Assembly (NCBI RefSeq): GCF_000287675.1
Contig: NZ_ALJL01000024.1
Coordinates: 62,001-126,000, forward strand
Source of the DNA: Lachnoanaerobaculum sp. ICM7
Lineage (GTDB): Bacteria > Bacillota > Clostridia > Lachnospirales > Lachnospiraceae
Direction of reading: 5' to 3'
Length of the DNA stretch: 64,000 bases
The first letter of the stretch is position 1; the number at the start of each line of letters is the position of its first letter. The notes under the pieces were generated by a model. It searched no databases and was not told where the DNA came from. It saw nothing but the letters and a program-made list of their open reading frames with translations. Shown in pieces: positions 9,326-16,932 of this stretch. The position numbers were made by a program, and so were the translations under genes.

Positions 9326-10310
9326 TATCAAGTCCCGCTCCCTCATCTATAGGGTTTTCTAAAAGATTGTTCTCATTAAGCCATTTGTAAAATTCTCCCC
9401 ATCTGTCTGCATCAATATATCCCCATGGTGTACCTTCGTCGATGTATTGAGCCGACAAATACTCCTGAGATGCCATTGCAAGATTTTTATCTATCTCCGG
9501 TGCATACTTTAAGAGTATTTCCACAGACTCCTTCGGATTTCCTGCAGCAAACTCGTATCCTTTTTTTGTAGCCTCAAGAAAGCTCTTAACTGTATCCTTA
9601 TCATTTTTTATCATATCATCATTTGTGAAAATTACAGGTGTATAATAGTCAAATGTAGGATTTATATCTTTGAAAGCAAAATAATCAAATTCAAAGCCCT
9701 TGACATTGGCTGCGATACCTGCCCATCCATAATATACCCAGATAGCATCTACCTGTTTACTGCTTAGTGCAGATACCTCATCAGTAACTGTTGAGGGTAT
9801 GAGATTTACCTTACTGAAATCTCCCCCGTCCTTTTCAACTACATTTTTTAACATAGCTTTTTCTATCGGCATATCCCATGTCGCATAATTTTTACCTTCA
9901 AGTCCCTTAGGTGATGTAATACCGTCATTCTTTCTTGACATTATTCCTGAAGTATTATGCTGTGTTATAGCTGCAACCGCCTTTATAGGAAGAGCATTAT
10001 CTCCGGAAAGCGCTCCTGCCATAGTATCTTGAAATGATACTCCAAAGTTTGCCTTTCCGCTTGCAACAAGTACTTCCGCACCGTCCTCAGGTGGCTGAAC
10101 TATTTCAAGCTCAATTCCTGCATCCTTATAGTATCCCTTTTCCATTGCAACATAAAATCCTGTATGATTGGTATTCGGCGTCCAATCAAGTACCAAAGTC
10201 AGCTTTTTACTGTCTGTTTCCGTAGATTTTTTACTACCACAGGCAGTACTTCCCAAAGCCAAAGCACCTACGCTTAATGCAACAAACAAATTCTTAATTA
10301 CTTTTTTCAT
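9306..10310 (-). CDS. thiY: HMP/thiamine-precursor-binding lipoprotein (NMT1/THI5-like)
   Basis: A 334-residue lipoprotein with signal MKKVIKNLFVALSVGALALG and lipobox GSTAC. The mature part has the NMT1/THI5-like fold signature LVLDWTPNTNHTGFYVAMEKG, and further on ASGKANFGVSFQD. The family binds the thiamine pyrimidine precursor (hydroxymethylpyrimidine, or formyl-aminopyrimidine) outside the membrane. The TPP riboswitch upstream makes that assignment strong compared with the taurine or nitrate members of the same superfamily. Confidence 0.88.
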   Translation of the reverse strand: MKKVIKNLFVALSVGALALGSTACGSKKSTETDSKKLTLVLDWTPNTNHTGFYVAMEKGYYKDAGIELEIVQPPEDGAEVLVASGKANFGVSFQDTMAGALSGDNALPIKAVAAITQHNTSGIMSRKNDGITSPKGLEGKNYATWDMPIEKAMLKNVVEKDGGDFSKVNLIPSTVTDEVSALSSKQVDAIWVYYGWAGIAANVKGFEFDYFAFKDINPTFDYYTPVIFTNDDMIKNDKDTVKSFLEATKKGYEFAAGNPKESVEILLKYAPEIDKNLAMASQEYLSAQYIDEGTPWGYIDADRWGEFYKWLNENNLLENPIDEGAGLDNEFITK

Positions 10311-11058
10311 GTTTCTCCTCCCATGGCATGGAGATTTTCTGTAATAAATCCACTGCCTTTAATAATAATAAACTAAGTATAGATATAATAATTATCACTG
10401 CAAACATCTTGTCAAAGGCATATGCCTTTCTTACCCTTGTCATATATACGCCAAGGCCTCTAAATCCACCAAGCCATTCCGATATCACGCCTCCTACTAC
10501 CGAGTATGATGCCGAAATTCTCAAGGCCGCAAAAAACTTTCCCATAGATGAAGGCAGCTTTATAAATTTATAAATATCAAATTCACTTGCACCCATGGAC
10601 TTTAATAGGTTTATCTCATCTTTGTCAGTACTTTTAAAGCCTTCAAGTACACCTATCGTAATAGGAAAAAAGGTTACAAGTACTATCAGTATAATTTTAG
10701 GCAAAAGATCATATCCGAACCATAATACCAAAAGCGGTGCTATGGCTATTGTAGGAATTGTTTGACTGATTATAATAATCGGATAAAATGTTTTATAAAG
10801 TTTTGAAAATCTGTCCATCAACAATGCAAATAATAACCCCAGCATCACTCCTACTGTCAGTCCAAGCATACTTTCAAGCAATGTATATAAAAGATGATAC
10901 ATAAGCAATGAAAAATCTCCTGTCAATGCCCTTACTATCTGCATCGGTGAAGGCATAAGATATGACGGTATTACTTGTAGGCTGCAAAGCATCTGCCAGA
11001 TTAACAAGAATAAAATACCAAATCCGATCGGGTATATACTGTCTCTTTTATTTTTCAT
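10294..11058 (-). CDS. thiX: ABC transporter permease, thiamine precursor uptake
   Basis: A 254-residue permease with about six membrane helices. The EAA-loop region contains KSMGASEFDIYKFIKLPSSMGKFFAALRIS, as in SsuC/ThiX-type permeases. It overlaps the binding-protein gene by 17 bases and the upstream small gene by 11 bases, so all four genes are tightly coupled. It imports the thiamine pyrimidine precursor with ThiY and ThiZ. Confidence 0.88.
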   Translation of the reverse strand: MKNKRDSIYPIGFGILFLLIWQMLCSLQVIPSYLMPSPMQIVRALTGDFSLLMYHLLYTLLESMLGLTVGVMLGLLFALLMDRFSKLYKTFYPIIIISQTIPTIAIAPLLVLWFGYDLLPKIILIVLVTFFPITIGVLEGFKSTDKDEINLLKSMGASEFDIYKFIKLPSSMGKFFAALRISASYSVVGGVISEWLGGFRGLGVYMTRVRKAYAFDKMFAVIIIISILSLLLLKAVDLLQKISMPWEEKHEKSN

Positions 11059-11353
11059 CTGTATGGTGTTTTGTCACCTTTCTGTCTATTGTAAGCAAGT
11101 CTCCGTCAGGTTTAAAGCTTACTTTAATATAAGACATTACCCCGGGTGCACCTGCCCTTATCGCCACATGTTGACATTCCTTTACTATATCCATAAGTTT
11201 GTCATAATCACCCTCAATGGTAGTTTCAAAAGGACCGACATAATATTTTAAACCTGTGCTCTTTATATATGCTATTACCTCATCAACAATTCTCACTATT
11301 TCTTCATTGTCATATACTTCAGGTAATGTCTGTATAGCTACACTCGCATTCAT
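11048..11353 (-). CDS. Thiamine-binding protein, YkoF/MTH1187 family
   Basis: A 101-residue protein of the MTH1187/YkoF fold (MNASVAIQTLPEVYDNEEIV, VGPFETTIEGDYDKLMDIV). Family members bind thiamine or its pyrimidine moiety in the cytoplasm. It is the first gene after the TPP riboswitch and overlaps thiX, so it probably buffers or senses the imported precursor. I moved the start to the ATG at 11353, which follows GGAGGTAAAT; the longer reading frame begins at a TTG inside the SD region. Confidence 0.85.
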   Translation of the reverse strand: MNASVAIQTLPEVYDNEEIVRIVDEVIAYIKSTGLKYYVGPFETTIEGDYDKLMDIVKECQHVAIRAGAPGVMSYIKVSFKPDGDLLTIDRKVTKHHTDEK

Positions 11354-11363
11354 ATTTACCTCC

Positions 11364-11395
11364 AAAAAAAAGACTGCTCTACGGCAGTCTTTTTC
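11364..11395 (-). terminator. Riboswitch expression-platform terminator
   Basis: AAAGACTGC and GCAGTCTTT form a 9-bp stem followed on the minus strand by a run of T, ending 11 bases before the first start codon. It follows the TPP aptamer directly, so TPP binding is expected to favour this terminator and shut the transporter operon off. Confidence 0.88.
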
Positions 11396-11478
11396 TTTCC
11401 TACGCCGGCATTACCCGGATCAGGTTATGGGTTAAGGTAAAAACCTCTCTCAGCCGTATTAGCACCCCTTCAAATATT
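11396..11478 (-). promoter_or_regulatory. TPP riboswitch (THI box)
   Basis: On the minus strand the conserved elements appear in order: GGGGTGC, CGGCTGAGAGAGG, ACCCATAACCTGATC, CGGGTAATGCCGGCGTAGGAA. These are the CUGAGA and ACCUGAUC...GCGUAGGGA signatures of the thiamine pyrophosphate aptamer. It controls the four-gene transporter operon by transcription termination. Confidence 0.97.
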
Positions 11479-11485
11479 TACTTTG

Positions 11486-11513
11486 ATTATAATACGAATC
11501 CAAAAAAATTCAA
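11486..11513 (-). promoter_or_regulatory. Promoter of the thiamine transporter operon
   Basis: On the minus strand, TTGAAT (11508-11513), a 16-base spacer and TATAAT (11486-11491) precede the TPP aptamer by about 8 bases. Confidence 0.75.
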
Positions 11514-11547
11514 TCAAATTTTTTTTATAAAAAATAAAAACTTTTAG

Positions 11548-11576
11548 TTGACAGATTAGAGCTTAACTGATATAGT
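11548..11576 (+). promoter_or_regulatory. Promoter of the tRNA cluster
   Basis: Perfect -35 TTGACA (11548-11553), 17-base spacer, -10 TATAGT (11571-11576), 17 bases before the first tRNA. This is the strongest-looking promoter in the window. Confidence 0.88.
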
Positions 11577-11593
11577 ATCAAAGTACCTTACAG

Positions 11594-11664
11594 AGGGGAA
11601 TAGTTCAATGGTAGAGCAACGGTCTCCAAAACCGTAAATGGGGGTTCGAGCCCCTCTTCCCCTG
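11594..11664 (+). tRNA. tRNA-Trp (anticodon CCA)
   Basis: Acceptor arms AGGGGAA/TTCCCCT, D-arm AGTTCAATGGTAGAGC, anticodon loop CTCCAAA, and T-loop TTCGAGC fold as a standard tRNA. The anticodon is CCA. CCA is not encoded at the 3' end. Confidence 0.96.
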
Positions 11665-11674
11665 CTTTAAATCT

Positions 11675-11748
11675 CGAGGTGTGGCTCAGTTTGGTGGAGT
11701 GCAGCGTTCGGGACGCTGAGGTCGCAAGTTCGAATCTTGTCACCTCGA
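11675..11748 (+). tRNA. tRNA-Pro (anticodon CGG)
   Basis: Acceptor arms CGAGGTG/CACCTCG, anticodon stem CAGCG/CGCTG with loop TTCGGGA, T-loop TTCGAAT. The anticodon CGG reads CCG, a rare codon in low-G+C genomes. Confidence 0.95.
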
Positions 11749-11757
11749 TTTTTATAA

Positions 11758-11829
11758 GGCCAATTGGTCAAGCGGCTAAGACGGCGCCCTCTCACGGCGC
11801 AAACCCGGGTTCGATTCCCGGATTGGTCA
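11758..11829 (+). tRNA. tRNA-Glu (anticodon CTC), copy 1
   Basis: Acceptor arms GGCCAAT/ATTGGTC, anticodon stem GCGCC/GGCGC with loop CTCTCAC, T-loop TTCGATT. The anticodon CTC reads GAG. The same 72 bases recur 25 bases downstream. Confidence 0.96.
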
Positions 11830-11854
11830 TCAAAAAGTAAATATCCCGTTATAG

Positions 11855-11926
11855 GGCCAATTGGTCAAGCGGCTAAGACGGCGCCCTCTCACGGCGCAAA
11901 CCCGGGTTCGATTCCCGGATTGGTCA
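11855..11926 (+). tRNA. tRNA-Glu (anticodon CTC), copy 2
   Basis: Identical in sequence to the preceding tRNA-Glu(CTC), as far as I can compare base by base. This indicates a recent tandem duplication. Confidence 0.96.
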
Positions 11927-11928
11927 TT

Positions 11929-11953
11929 AAAGGAAGAGTAAAGCTCTTCCTTT
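11929..11953 (+). terminator. Hairpin between tRNA-Glu and tRNA-Thr
   Basis: A perfect 10-bp stem AAAGGAAGAG / CTCTTCCTTT with a 5-base loop. The U-run after it is short (ATTCATAT), so it may be a partial terminator or an RNA-processing signal inside the tRNA transcript. Confidence 0.5.
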
Positions 11954-11965
11954 ATTCATATACAA

Positions 11966-12038
11966 GCTTGTGTAGCACAGTTGGTAGTGCAACTCATTCG
12001 TAATGAGTAGGTCGTCGGTTCGAGTCCGATCGCGAGCT
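11966..12038 (+). tRNA. tRNA-Thr (anticodon CGT)
   Basis: Acceptor arms GCTTGTG/CGCGAGC (two G-U pairs), D-stem GCAC/GTGC, anticodon stem ACTCA/TGAGT with loop TTCGTAA, T-loop TTCGAGT. The anticodon CGT reads ACG. Confidence 0.94.
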
Positions 12039-12040
12039 TA

Positions 12041-12067
12041 AAAAAGCTGCCAAAAGGCAGCTTTTTT
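12041..12067. terminator. Bidirectional terminator, tRNA cluster and rsfS operon
   Basis: AAAAAGCTGCC-AAAA-GGCAGCTTTTTT. It ends the plus-strand tRNA transcript, and its T-run overlaps the rsfS stop codon, so it also ends the minus-strand rplU-to-rsfS operon. Confidence 0.93.
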
Positions 12068-12404
12068 ACATTTCCACTTCTATTCCGTCTCTCCAGATTC
12101 TGTCAAGATCATAGAAAGCTCTGTCTTCTCTAAGGAAAATATGAACAACAATATCCCTATAATCAAGCAACATCCATGTTGCATTCTTATTTCCTTCTAT
12201 AGCATGCGGAACAATTCCTTCTCTACCCAAAATAAAATCAATCTCGTCAGATATAGCCTGAACCTGATTTACATTATTTGCACTGGCTATTATAAAATAA
12301 TCCGCTACAGAACTTACTTTTGTTATATCAATAACCTTGATATCTTCACCTTTTTTATCGTCAATTATATTATAAATCTTTTTTACAATTTCTTTTATTT
12401 CCAT
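12066..12404 (-). CDS. rsfS: Ribosome silencing factor RsfS
   Basis: A 112-residue RsfS/Iojap protein (VADYFIIASANNVNQVQAI; DYRDIVVHIFLREDRAFYDL). It binds ribosomal protein L14 and blocks 50S-30S joining during starvation. It is the last gene of the operon and is directly adjacent to yqeK, the usual order yhbY-nadD-yqeK-rsfS. Confidence 0.96.
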   Translation of the reverse strand: MEIKEIVKKIYNIIDDKKGEDIKVIDITKVSSVADYFIIASANNVNQVQAISDEIDFILGREGIVPHAIEGNKNATWMLLDYRDIVVHIFLREDRAFYDLDRIWRDGIEVEM

Positions 12405-12998
12405 CTACACCTCTTCATCTCTCAATTCATATGTAAATTTATCTATATACATATCCTGACCGCTCAAATACTCAATGGTCGAATTTGCAATTCTTCCTAT
12501 CGCTTTTGTTATATCCTCAAATGCAAGTTTTCTTATCTCATCAAGACCCGGTAATTGTTTTCTGTTAGGCTCTATATAATCTGCAACAAATACAATTTTT
12601 TCCAACATACTCATATCTTTTTTACCTGTTGTATGCCATCTTACAGCTGACAAGATATCTTTATCTTCTATATTATAGTTTTTCATTACCAAAAAAGGTG
12701 CATATATTGCATGTAGGATTTGCGGCGCTTTATCTGACACCAAAGCAACATAAGATTTATCGGTATAAGGATCAATAAATCCGTCCATATCCTCTTTAAG
12801 CTTTGAAACCTTCTCTCCTTTGGCTACATCATGCAAAACACCTGCAAGTTCCGCCTTCACAATATCCTCTCCATAGCGCATAGCCAAAGCAGCCGATGTA
12901 TAAGCCACTCCAAGAGTATGCTCATATCTTTTTTTCGACAATTTTTCTTTCAAATCAGCCTTTATAAGGTCTATATTTTCTCGACTAAAATCAAACAT
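12405..12998 (-). CDS. yqeK: YqeK, HD-domain Ap4A hydrolase
   Basis: A 197-residue HD-domain phosphohydrolase. The metal ligands are visible in KRYEHTLGVAYTSAALA (His) and AGVLHDVAKGE (HD); WHTTGKKDMSMLEKIVFVADYIEPNR completes the family pattern. YqeK proteins symmetrically hydrolyse diadenosine tetraphosphate. It overlaps nadD by 8 bases. Confidence 0.94.
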   Translation of the reverse strand: MFDFSRENIDLIKADLKEKLSKKRYEHTLGVAYTSAALAMRYGEDIVKAELAGVLHDVAKGEKVSKLKEDMDGFIDPYTDKSYVALVSDKAPQILHAIYAPFLVMKNYNIEDKDILSAVRWHTTGKKDMSMLEKIVFVADYIEPNRKQLPGLDEIRKLAFEDITKAIGRIANSTIEYLSGQDMYIDKFTYELRDEEV

Positions 12999-13599
12999 AT
13001 ATTTTATTCTCTTTTATATATCTGCAAACATCCTCAGGAACATACTTTGTAATACTTTCTCCGGCTCCGGACAATTCCCTTATATGAGTTGAAGAAATAT
13101 CAATATCCATAGTATCCAAAAAGTAAATACCTTTAATCTCATATTTACTTTTCAGATGCTCAAAATGCTTTTTCAAGGTAAGATTTTCATTGCTGTAATC
13201 CCTTGATGCCACTATCAATTTTACTATCTTTAATATAATATCCGGATTTTTCCAGGTTTCTATCTCATAAAACGAATCCGCACCCATAATAAAGTAAAAT
13301 TCATCATCAATATACTTACTTTGAAGCTTTTCCAGAGTATTGAAAGTGTAGGAATTACCTTCTAAAGTATTTTCAAAATCCGAACAATAAAGTCCGTCTT
13401 GTCCCTGTATTGCCAATTCAATCATAGATTTTCTAAGTGAAAATTCACTTATCTTTTTACCGAGCTTATGTGGCGGTGTCTTTGCAGGCATAAACCACAC
13501 TTCATCAAGATTACATAACTCTTTTGCTCCCTCTGCCAGTATCAAATGCCCGAAATGTATCGGATCGAATGTACCTCCAAGAATACCAATCTTCTTCAT
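12991..13599 (-). CDS. nadD: Nicotinate-nucleotide adenylyltransferase NadD
   Basis: Transfers AMP to nicotinate mononucleotide in NAD synthesis. The GGTFDPIHFGHL motif (H-X-G-H nucleotidyltransferase site) is near the N-terminus and DISSTHIREL (ISSTxIR) near the C-terminus. 202 residues is normal. It lies one base after yhbY. Confidence 0.96.
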   Translation of the reverse strand: MKKIGILGGTFDPIHFGHLILAEGAKELCNLDEVWFMPAKTPPHKLGKKISEFSLRKSMIELAIQGQDGLYCSDFENTLEGNSYTFNTLEKLQSKYIDDEFYFIMGADSFYEIETWKNPDIILKIVKLIVASRDYSNENLTLKKHFEHLKSKYEIKGIYFLDTMDIDISSTHIRELSGAGESITKYVPEDVCRYIKENKIYV

Positions 13600-13600
13600 A

Positions 13601-13897
13601 TTATTTCGGAAGATTTATCTTTCTGTTCTTAGGCTCATCAGCCTGTTTATAAAGTACTATCTTCTTTCCTATGACCTGCACAACCTCACTTCTTGTAAGC
13701 TTTGCAATTTCAGCCGCAATTATTTTAGGATCGTCGGCACAATTTTTCAAAACAGATATCTTTATTAACTCTCTGGGCTCCATAGCCTCTGCAATAGCTG
13801 CCGCATTCTCCTCTGTAAGAGAAGCTTTACCTATTTGCATTATAGGGTCAAGGTTCATAGCCAGTCCCTTTAAATATGCTCTTTGTCTACTATTCAT
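13601..13897 (-). CDS. yhbY: YhbY-family (CRM domain) RNA-binding protein
   Basis: A single CRM/YhbY domain of 98 residues: MNSRQRAYLKGLAMNLDPIM, IGKASLTEENAAAI, ELIKISVLKN, and QVIGKKIVLYKQ. Associates with pre-50S ribosomal subunits. It lies between obgE and nadD as in many Firmicutes. Confidence 0.94.
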   Translation of the reverse strand: MNSRQRAYLKGLAMNLDPIMQIGKASLTEENAAAIAEAMEPRELIKISVLKNCADDPKIIAAEIAKLTRSEVVQVIGKKIVLYKQADEPKNRKINLPK

Positions 13898-13908
13898 TTT
13901 TCTCCTAT

Positions 13909-15186
13909 TTACTTATAATAGTCAAACTCATGGCCATACATACGAACAGTATTTCCATCAACTATTCCTGCCTCTTCCAGTTTTTCTAAAACACCTGATG
14001 TCTTTAAGAATTTCTGGAAGAAATCAAATCCCTTTTCAGAATCCAGATTTGTATATCCAAGCATCTTTTCAATTCTTGGACCTTCTACCACAAATACTCC
14101 GTCTTCGTCAATCTCAACTGTAAACGGAAGATTCTTATCGCTTGAATAATCTACTTCAAACTCTTTCTCAAAAACTTTAACAGTTCTGTCGATTGTACTT
14201 AAAACATTTACCAGTTCATAGAGAAGCTCCTGTATACCTTTTCCACTTACACCCGATATAGGGAAGACCTTAATGTCAGGGAAAGCCTCCTTTATTCTCT
14301 CTATTTGACTGTTTTCTTCGTCATAGATTGCATCTATTTTATTTGCGGCAATAAGCTGCGGTCTTTCAAGAAGACTCTCATCATAACTCTTAAGCTCATT
14401 CATGATGGTTTTTATATCCTCTACCGGATCTCTGCCCTCAGTAGAAGCCGCATCTACTACATGCACAAGCACCTTGGTTCTCTCAATGTGCCTAAGAAAG
14501 TCATGTCCGAGACCTACACCTTCACTGGCACCCTCTATAAGTCCGGGGATATCCGCCATAACAAAGCCGCCTGCTCCCTTTACATCTACCACTCCCAGAT
14601 GTGGGTCGAGAGTAGTGAAGTGATAGTTTGCTATCTTCGGCTTTGCATTACTTACTCTTGAAAGAAGTGTAGACTTACCTACATTAGGGAATCCTACAAG
14701 ACCGACATCTGCTATAACTTTCAGCTCCAAGAGAACAAACATCTCTTTTCCGGGCTGACCGGGCTTTGCAAACTTAGGTACCTGCATGGTAGCTGTGGCA
14801 AAATTCATATTACCAAAACCACCCTTACCTCCTCTAAGAATAACCTCTCTCTTATTTTCACCTGACATATCGGCAATTACCTTGCCGGTTTCAAAGTCCT
14901 TTATTACCGTACCCTCAGGTACCTTAAGCGTCAGACTCTTGGCATCAGCACCATGGCATTTTCTCTTACCACCCGGCTCACCGTCTCCCGCCACATATTT
15001 TCTCTTCATTCTAAAATCGGTGAGTGTATTCAGACCTTCATCCACTTCAAAAATGATATCTCCGCCTTTTCCACCGTCACCACCGTCCGGACCGCCGGCA
15101 GCCACAAACAGCTCTCTTCTAAAGCTTACATGTCCATCTCCGCCCTTGCCCGACTTTATAAAAATTTTTGCACTATCAGCAAACAT
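13909..15186 (-). CDS. obgE: GTPase Obg/CgtA
   Basis: A 425-residue ribosome-assembly and stress GTPase. The glycine-rich Obg fold (1-158, GGDGGKGGDIIFEVD), the G domain (G1 GFPNVGKST, G3 DIPGLIEGA, NKID), and a C-terminal OCT domain (about 345-425, as in Gram-positive Obg) are all recognisable. It stands 61 bases downstream of rpmA with a hairpin between. Confidence 0.97.
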   Translation of the reverse strand: MFADSAKIFIKSGKGGDGHVSFRRELFVAAGGPDGGDGGKGGDIIFEVDEGLNTLTDFRMKRKYVAGDGEPGGKRKCHGADAKSLTLKVPEGTVIKDFETGKVIADMSGENKREVILRGGKGGFGNMNFATATMQVPKFAKPGQPGKEMFVLLELKVIADVGLVGFPNVGKSTLLSRVSNAKPKIANYHFTTLDPHLGVVDVKGAGGFVMADIPGLIEGASEGVGLGHDFLRHIERTKVLVHVVDAASTEGRDPVEDIKTIMNELKSYDESLLERPQLIAANKIDAIYDEENSQIERIKEAFPDIKVFPISGVSGKGIQELLYELVNVLSTIDRTVKVFEKEFEVDYSSDKNLPFTVEIDEDGVFVVEGPRIEKMLGYTNLDSEKGFDFFQKFLKTSGVLEKLEEAGIVDGNTVRMYGHEFDYYK

Positions 15187-15208
15187 AAATACCTCTTTGT
15201 ATTAAAGA

Positions 15209-15234
15209 AGGCCTCATACATCTGTATGAAGCCT
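15209..15234 (-). terminator. Hairpin between rpmA and obgE
   Basis: AGGCCTCATACA and TGTATGAAGCCT pair with one G-U (in minus-strand RNA), loop of 2 bases, followed by TTCTTTAAT. It is probably a partial terminator lowering expression of obgE and later genes relative to the ribosomal protein genes. Confidence 0.55.
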
Positions 15235-15247
15235 CCTGTCTCAACTC

Positions 15248-15538
15248 TTATTCAGCAATAGCTCTTGGGTAAACAGAAACCTGCTTTTTGTCTCTGCCCT
15301 TTCTTTCAAAACGAACTACACCATCAACTGTAGCGAACAAAGTATCATCACCACCACGACCTACATTAAGTCCCGGATGAATCTTTGTACCTCTCTGTCT
15401 GTATAGTATATTTCCAGCTAAAACAAACTGTCCGTCTGCTCTCTTAGCACCAAGTCTTTTTGACTCAGAGTCACGACCGTTCTTTGTAGATCCAACTCCC
15501 TTTTTATGAGCGAAAAGCTGAAGGTTCATTTTTAACAT
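15248..15538 (-). CDS. rpmA: 50S ribosomal protein L27
   Basis: A 96-residue L27. It begins [20 protein letters not shown], carrying the Firmicute-type N-terminal extension that must be removed after NLQLF to expose the mature end near the peptidyl-transferase centre. The protease Prp, which makes this cut, is encoded immediately upstream. Confidence 0.98.
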   Translation of the reverse strand: MLKMNLQLFAHKKGVGSTKNGRDSESKRLGAKRADGQFVLAGNILYRQRGTKIHPGLNVGRGGDDTLFATVDGVVRFERKGRDKKQVSVYPRAIAE

Positions 15539-15856
15539 TTACTTGACCTCCTGTAAATTAATCTTGATAAAATCTCTGTACTCTTCTCCTATATCCATAA
15601 GACCAAGAATACATGAATCCAGTAATAGTCCCGATTTTTCACTTCTATCATGCAAAACCAAAGAAAAGAAGCCGTCATCAGAATCGACCGTAAAGTCGTC
15701 ATCACAAAAATGTTCAATAGAATTCGCCAAGTTCAGTGTAAGCACTGAAACCGCCGCACATACTATATCCCTACCTTCTTCATCAAAGTTTGCATGTCCC
15801 AAAACTTTCAAACCGGTGTATTTGCCATTTTTAGCAAATGCAATAACGTCAATCAT
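15539..15856 (-). CDS. prp: Ribosomal-processing cysteine protease Prp
   Basis: A 105-residue YsxB/Prp protein with the catalytic pair in GHANFDEEGRDIVCAAVS (His21 and Cys33). It cleaves the L27 N-terminal extension. The gene sits between rplU and rpmA, directly abutting rpmA, as in most Firmicutes. Confidence 0.95.
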   Translation of the reverse strand: MIDVIAFAKNGKYTGLKVLGHANFDEEGRDIVCAAVSVLTLNLANSIEHFCDDDFTVDSDDGFFSLVLHDRSEKSGLLLDSCILGLMDIGEEYRDFIKINLQEVK

Positions 15857-15861
15857 AAAGA

Positions 15862-16170
15862 TTATGCATTAATCTTTTCAATCTTAACTTCTGTAAACTG
15901 CTGTCTGTGACCGTTCTTCTTGTGGTGACCTTTTTTAGGCTTGTACTTGTATACAATAACCTTCTTAGCCTTGCCCTCTTTAAGAACAGATGCACTAACA
16001 CTTGCTCCTGTTACAGTAGGTGTTCCAACTTTAAGTTCTCCATCGTTTAGTGCAAGAACCTGATCAAATGTAACAGCCTCACCGTCTGCTTTTCCAAGTT
16101 TCTCTACTCTAATGATATCTCCTTCAGAAACCTTATACTGCTTACCACCTGTAGCAATAATTGCGTACAT
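15862..16170 (-). CDS. rplU: 50S ribosomal protein L21
   Basis: A 102-residue L21 ([40 protein letters not shown]). The start is the ATG at 16170 with AGGAGGT 6 bases upstream; the longer frame from 16191 runs through that SD. First gene of the operon. Confidence 0.97.
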   Translation of the reverse strand: MYAIIATGGKQYKVSEGDIIRVEKLGKADGEAVTFDQVLALNDGELKVGTPTVTGASVSASVLKEGKAKKVIVYKYKPKKGHHKKNGHRQQFTEVKIEKINA

Positions 16171-16246
16171 AAGGATACCTCCTATTATCATTACTCGCCA
16201 AAATTGGTGCCTGAAACAGGCTTGAAACCAACATTGAGCGGCATAC
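16171..16246 (-). promoter_or_regulatory. Structured rplU leader (L21-leader candidate)
   Basis: Between the predicted transcription start and the rplU SD, the minus-strand RNA can form TTGGT...ACCAA enclosing GCCTG-TTT-CAGGC. Firmicute rplU operons commonly carry an autoregulatory L21 leader here; I see the hairpin but cannot align it to the family model. Confidence 0.5.
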
Positions 16247-16252
16247 CTACTA

Positions 16253-16282
16253 AGTATACACTAAAAATATAGTGATTGTCAA
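16253..16282 (-). promoter_or_regulatory. Promoter of the rplU operon
   Basis: On the minus strand: TTGACA (16277-16282), 18-base spacer, TATACT (16253-16258). The -35 overlaps the stop codon of gerW, so the two genes are not separated by any free sequence. Confidence 0.85.
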
Positions 16283-16686
16283 TCAATATATTTACTTTCA
16301 CTTTCATTTAATATTGTCTCTGCCTGCTTTGTTGCATCCTTATCTACATCAGATTTATTTGTAACCTTATTTATAAGTTCAGGAATCATATCAATGATTT
16401 TAGTGAATGCATCCTGATTTTTTATATTCACAACCTTTGTTCTTCCGTCTTGAATAATAAGCATTGCACTTGGTGTTATCTTGGCACTCATTCCGCCGCC
16501 GCCCTTTGACTTTGAAGTTTCTTCAAATGTACCTGTCGCCATTCCACAACTTACATCAACCAAAGGTATTATTGTAGTATCACCTACAACAATAGGCTCT
16601 CCCACTACAGTCTTTGTTGTAAGAAAAGTGTTCATACCGTTAAATATAGCTTCGGCATTATCAAAAAATCGACTGTTCTTCTCCAT
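16279..16686 (-). CDS. gerW: GerW/YtfJ family sporulation protein
   Basis: A 135-residue YtfJ/GerW protein (VVGEPIVVGDTTIIPLVDVSCGMATG, a Gly-rich KGGGGMSAKITPSAMLII segment). In Bacillus it is needed for normal spore germination. The start is the ATG at 16686 (MEKNSRFFDNAEAIFNGM) preceded by GAAAGGGTAAAG; the longer frame to 16749 has no support. The presence of this gene suggests that the organism forms, or its ancestors formed, endospores. Confidence 0.9.
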   Translation of the reverse strand: MEKNSRFFDNAEAIFNGMNTFLTTKTVVGEPIVVGDTTIIPLVDVSCGMATGTFEETSKSKGGGGMSAKITPSAMLIIQDGRTKVVNIKNQDAFTKIIDMIPELINKVTNKSDVDKDATKQAETILNESESKYID

Positions 16687-16785
16687 CTTTACCCTTTCTA
16701 TCATAAAACATAATATATGTAAATTTATAAACTCTCTTAAAGTCTTCATTATACCACATATTTATAATAATATCACCATACTTAG

Positions 16786-16845
16786 TTTACATTTATTTCC
16801 GGATTTGATATGATAGTATCAATTCCTAGTTATACACTAGGTATT
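16786..16845 (+). promoter_or_regulatory. Promoter and palindromic operator of the Rrf2 gene
   Basis: TTTACA (16786-16791), 17 bases, TATGAT (16809-16814). Starting at the expected +1 is a near-perfect dyad, AATTCCTAGT-TATAC-ACTAGGTATT (16821-16845; 9 of 10 arm positions pair). Placement of a dyad at +1 fits autorepression by the Rrf2 protein encoded next. Confidence 0.78.
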
Positions 16846-16932
16846 AAATTAAGTAAAACTGATGATTTTGCTCAAACTCCAAAGGCTTTCAACTTAAATA
16901 AATCATCAGATTATATAGAAAAGAGGAATCAA

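Noticed and set aside
11764-12003. A 79-codon plus-strand protein
   Set aside because: It lies across two tRNA-Glu copies and part of tRNA-Thr; the repeated peptide is just translated tRNA sequence.
16810-16932. N-terminal extension of the Rrf2 regulator
   Set aside because: The added 41 codons cover the promoter -10 and operator, and the internal ATG at 16933 has the SD and the conserved family start.
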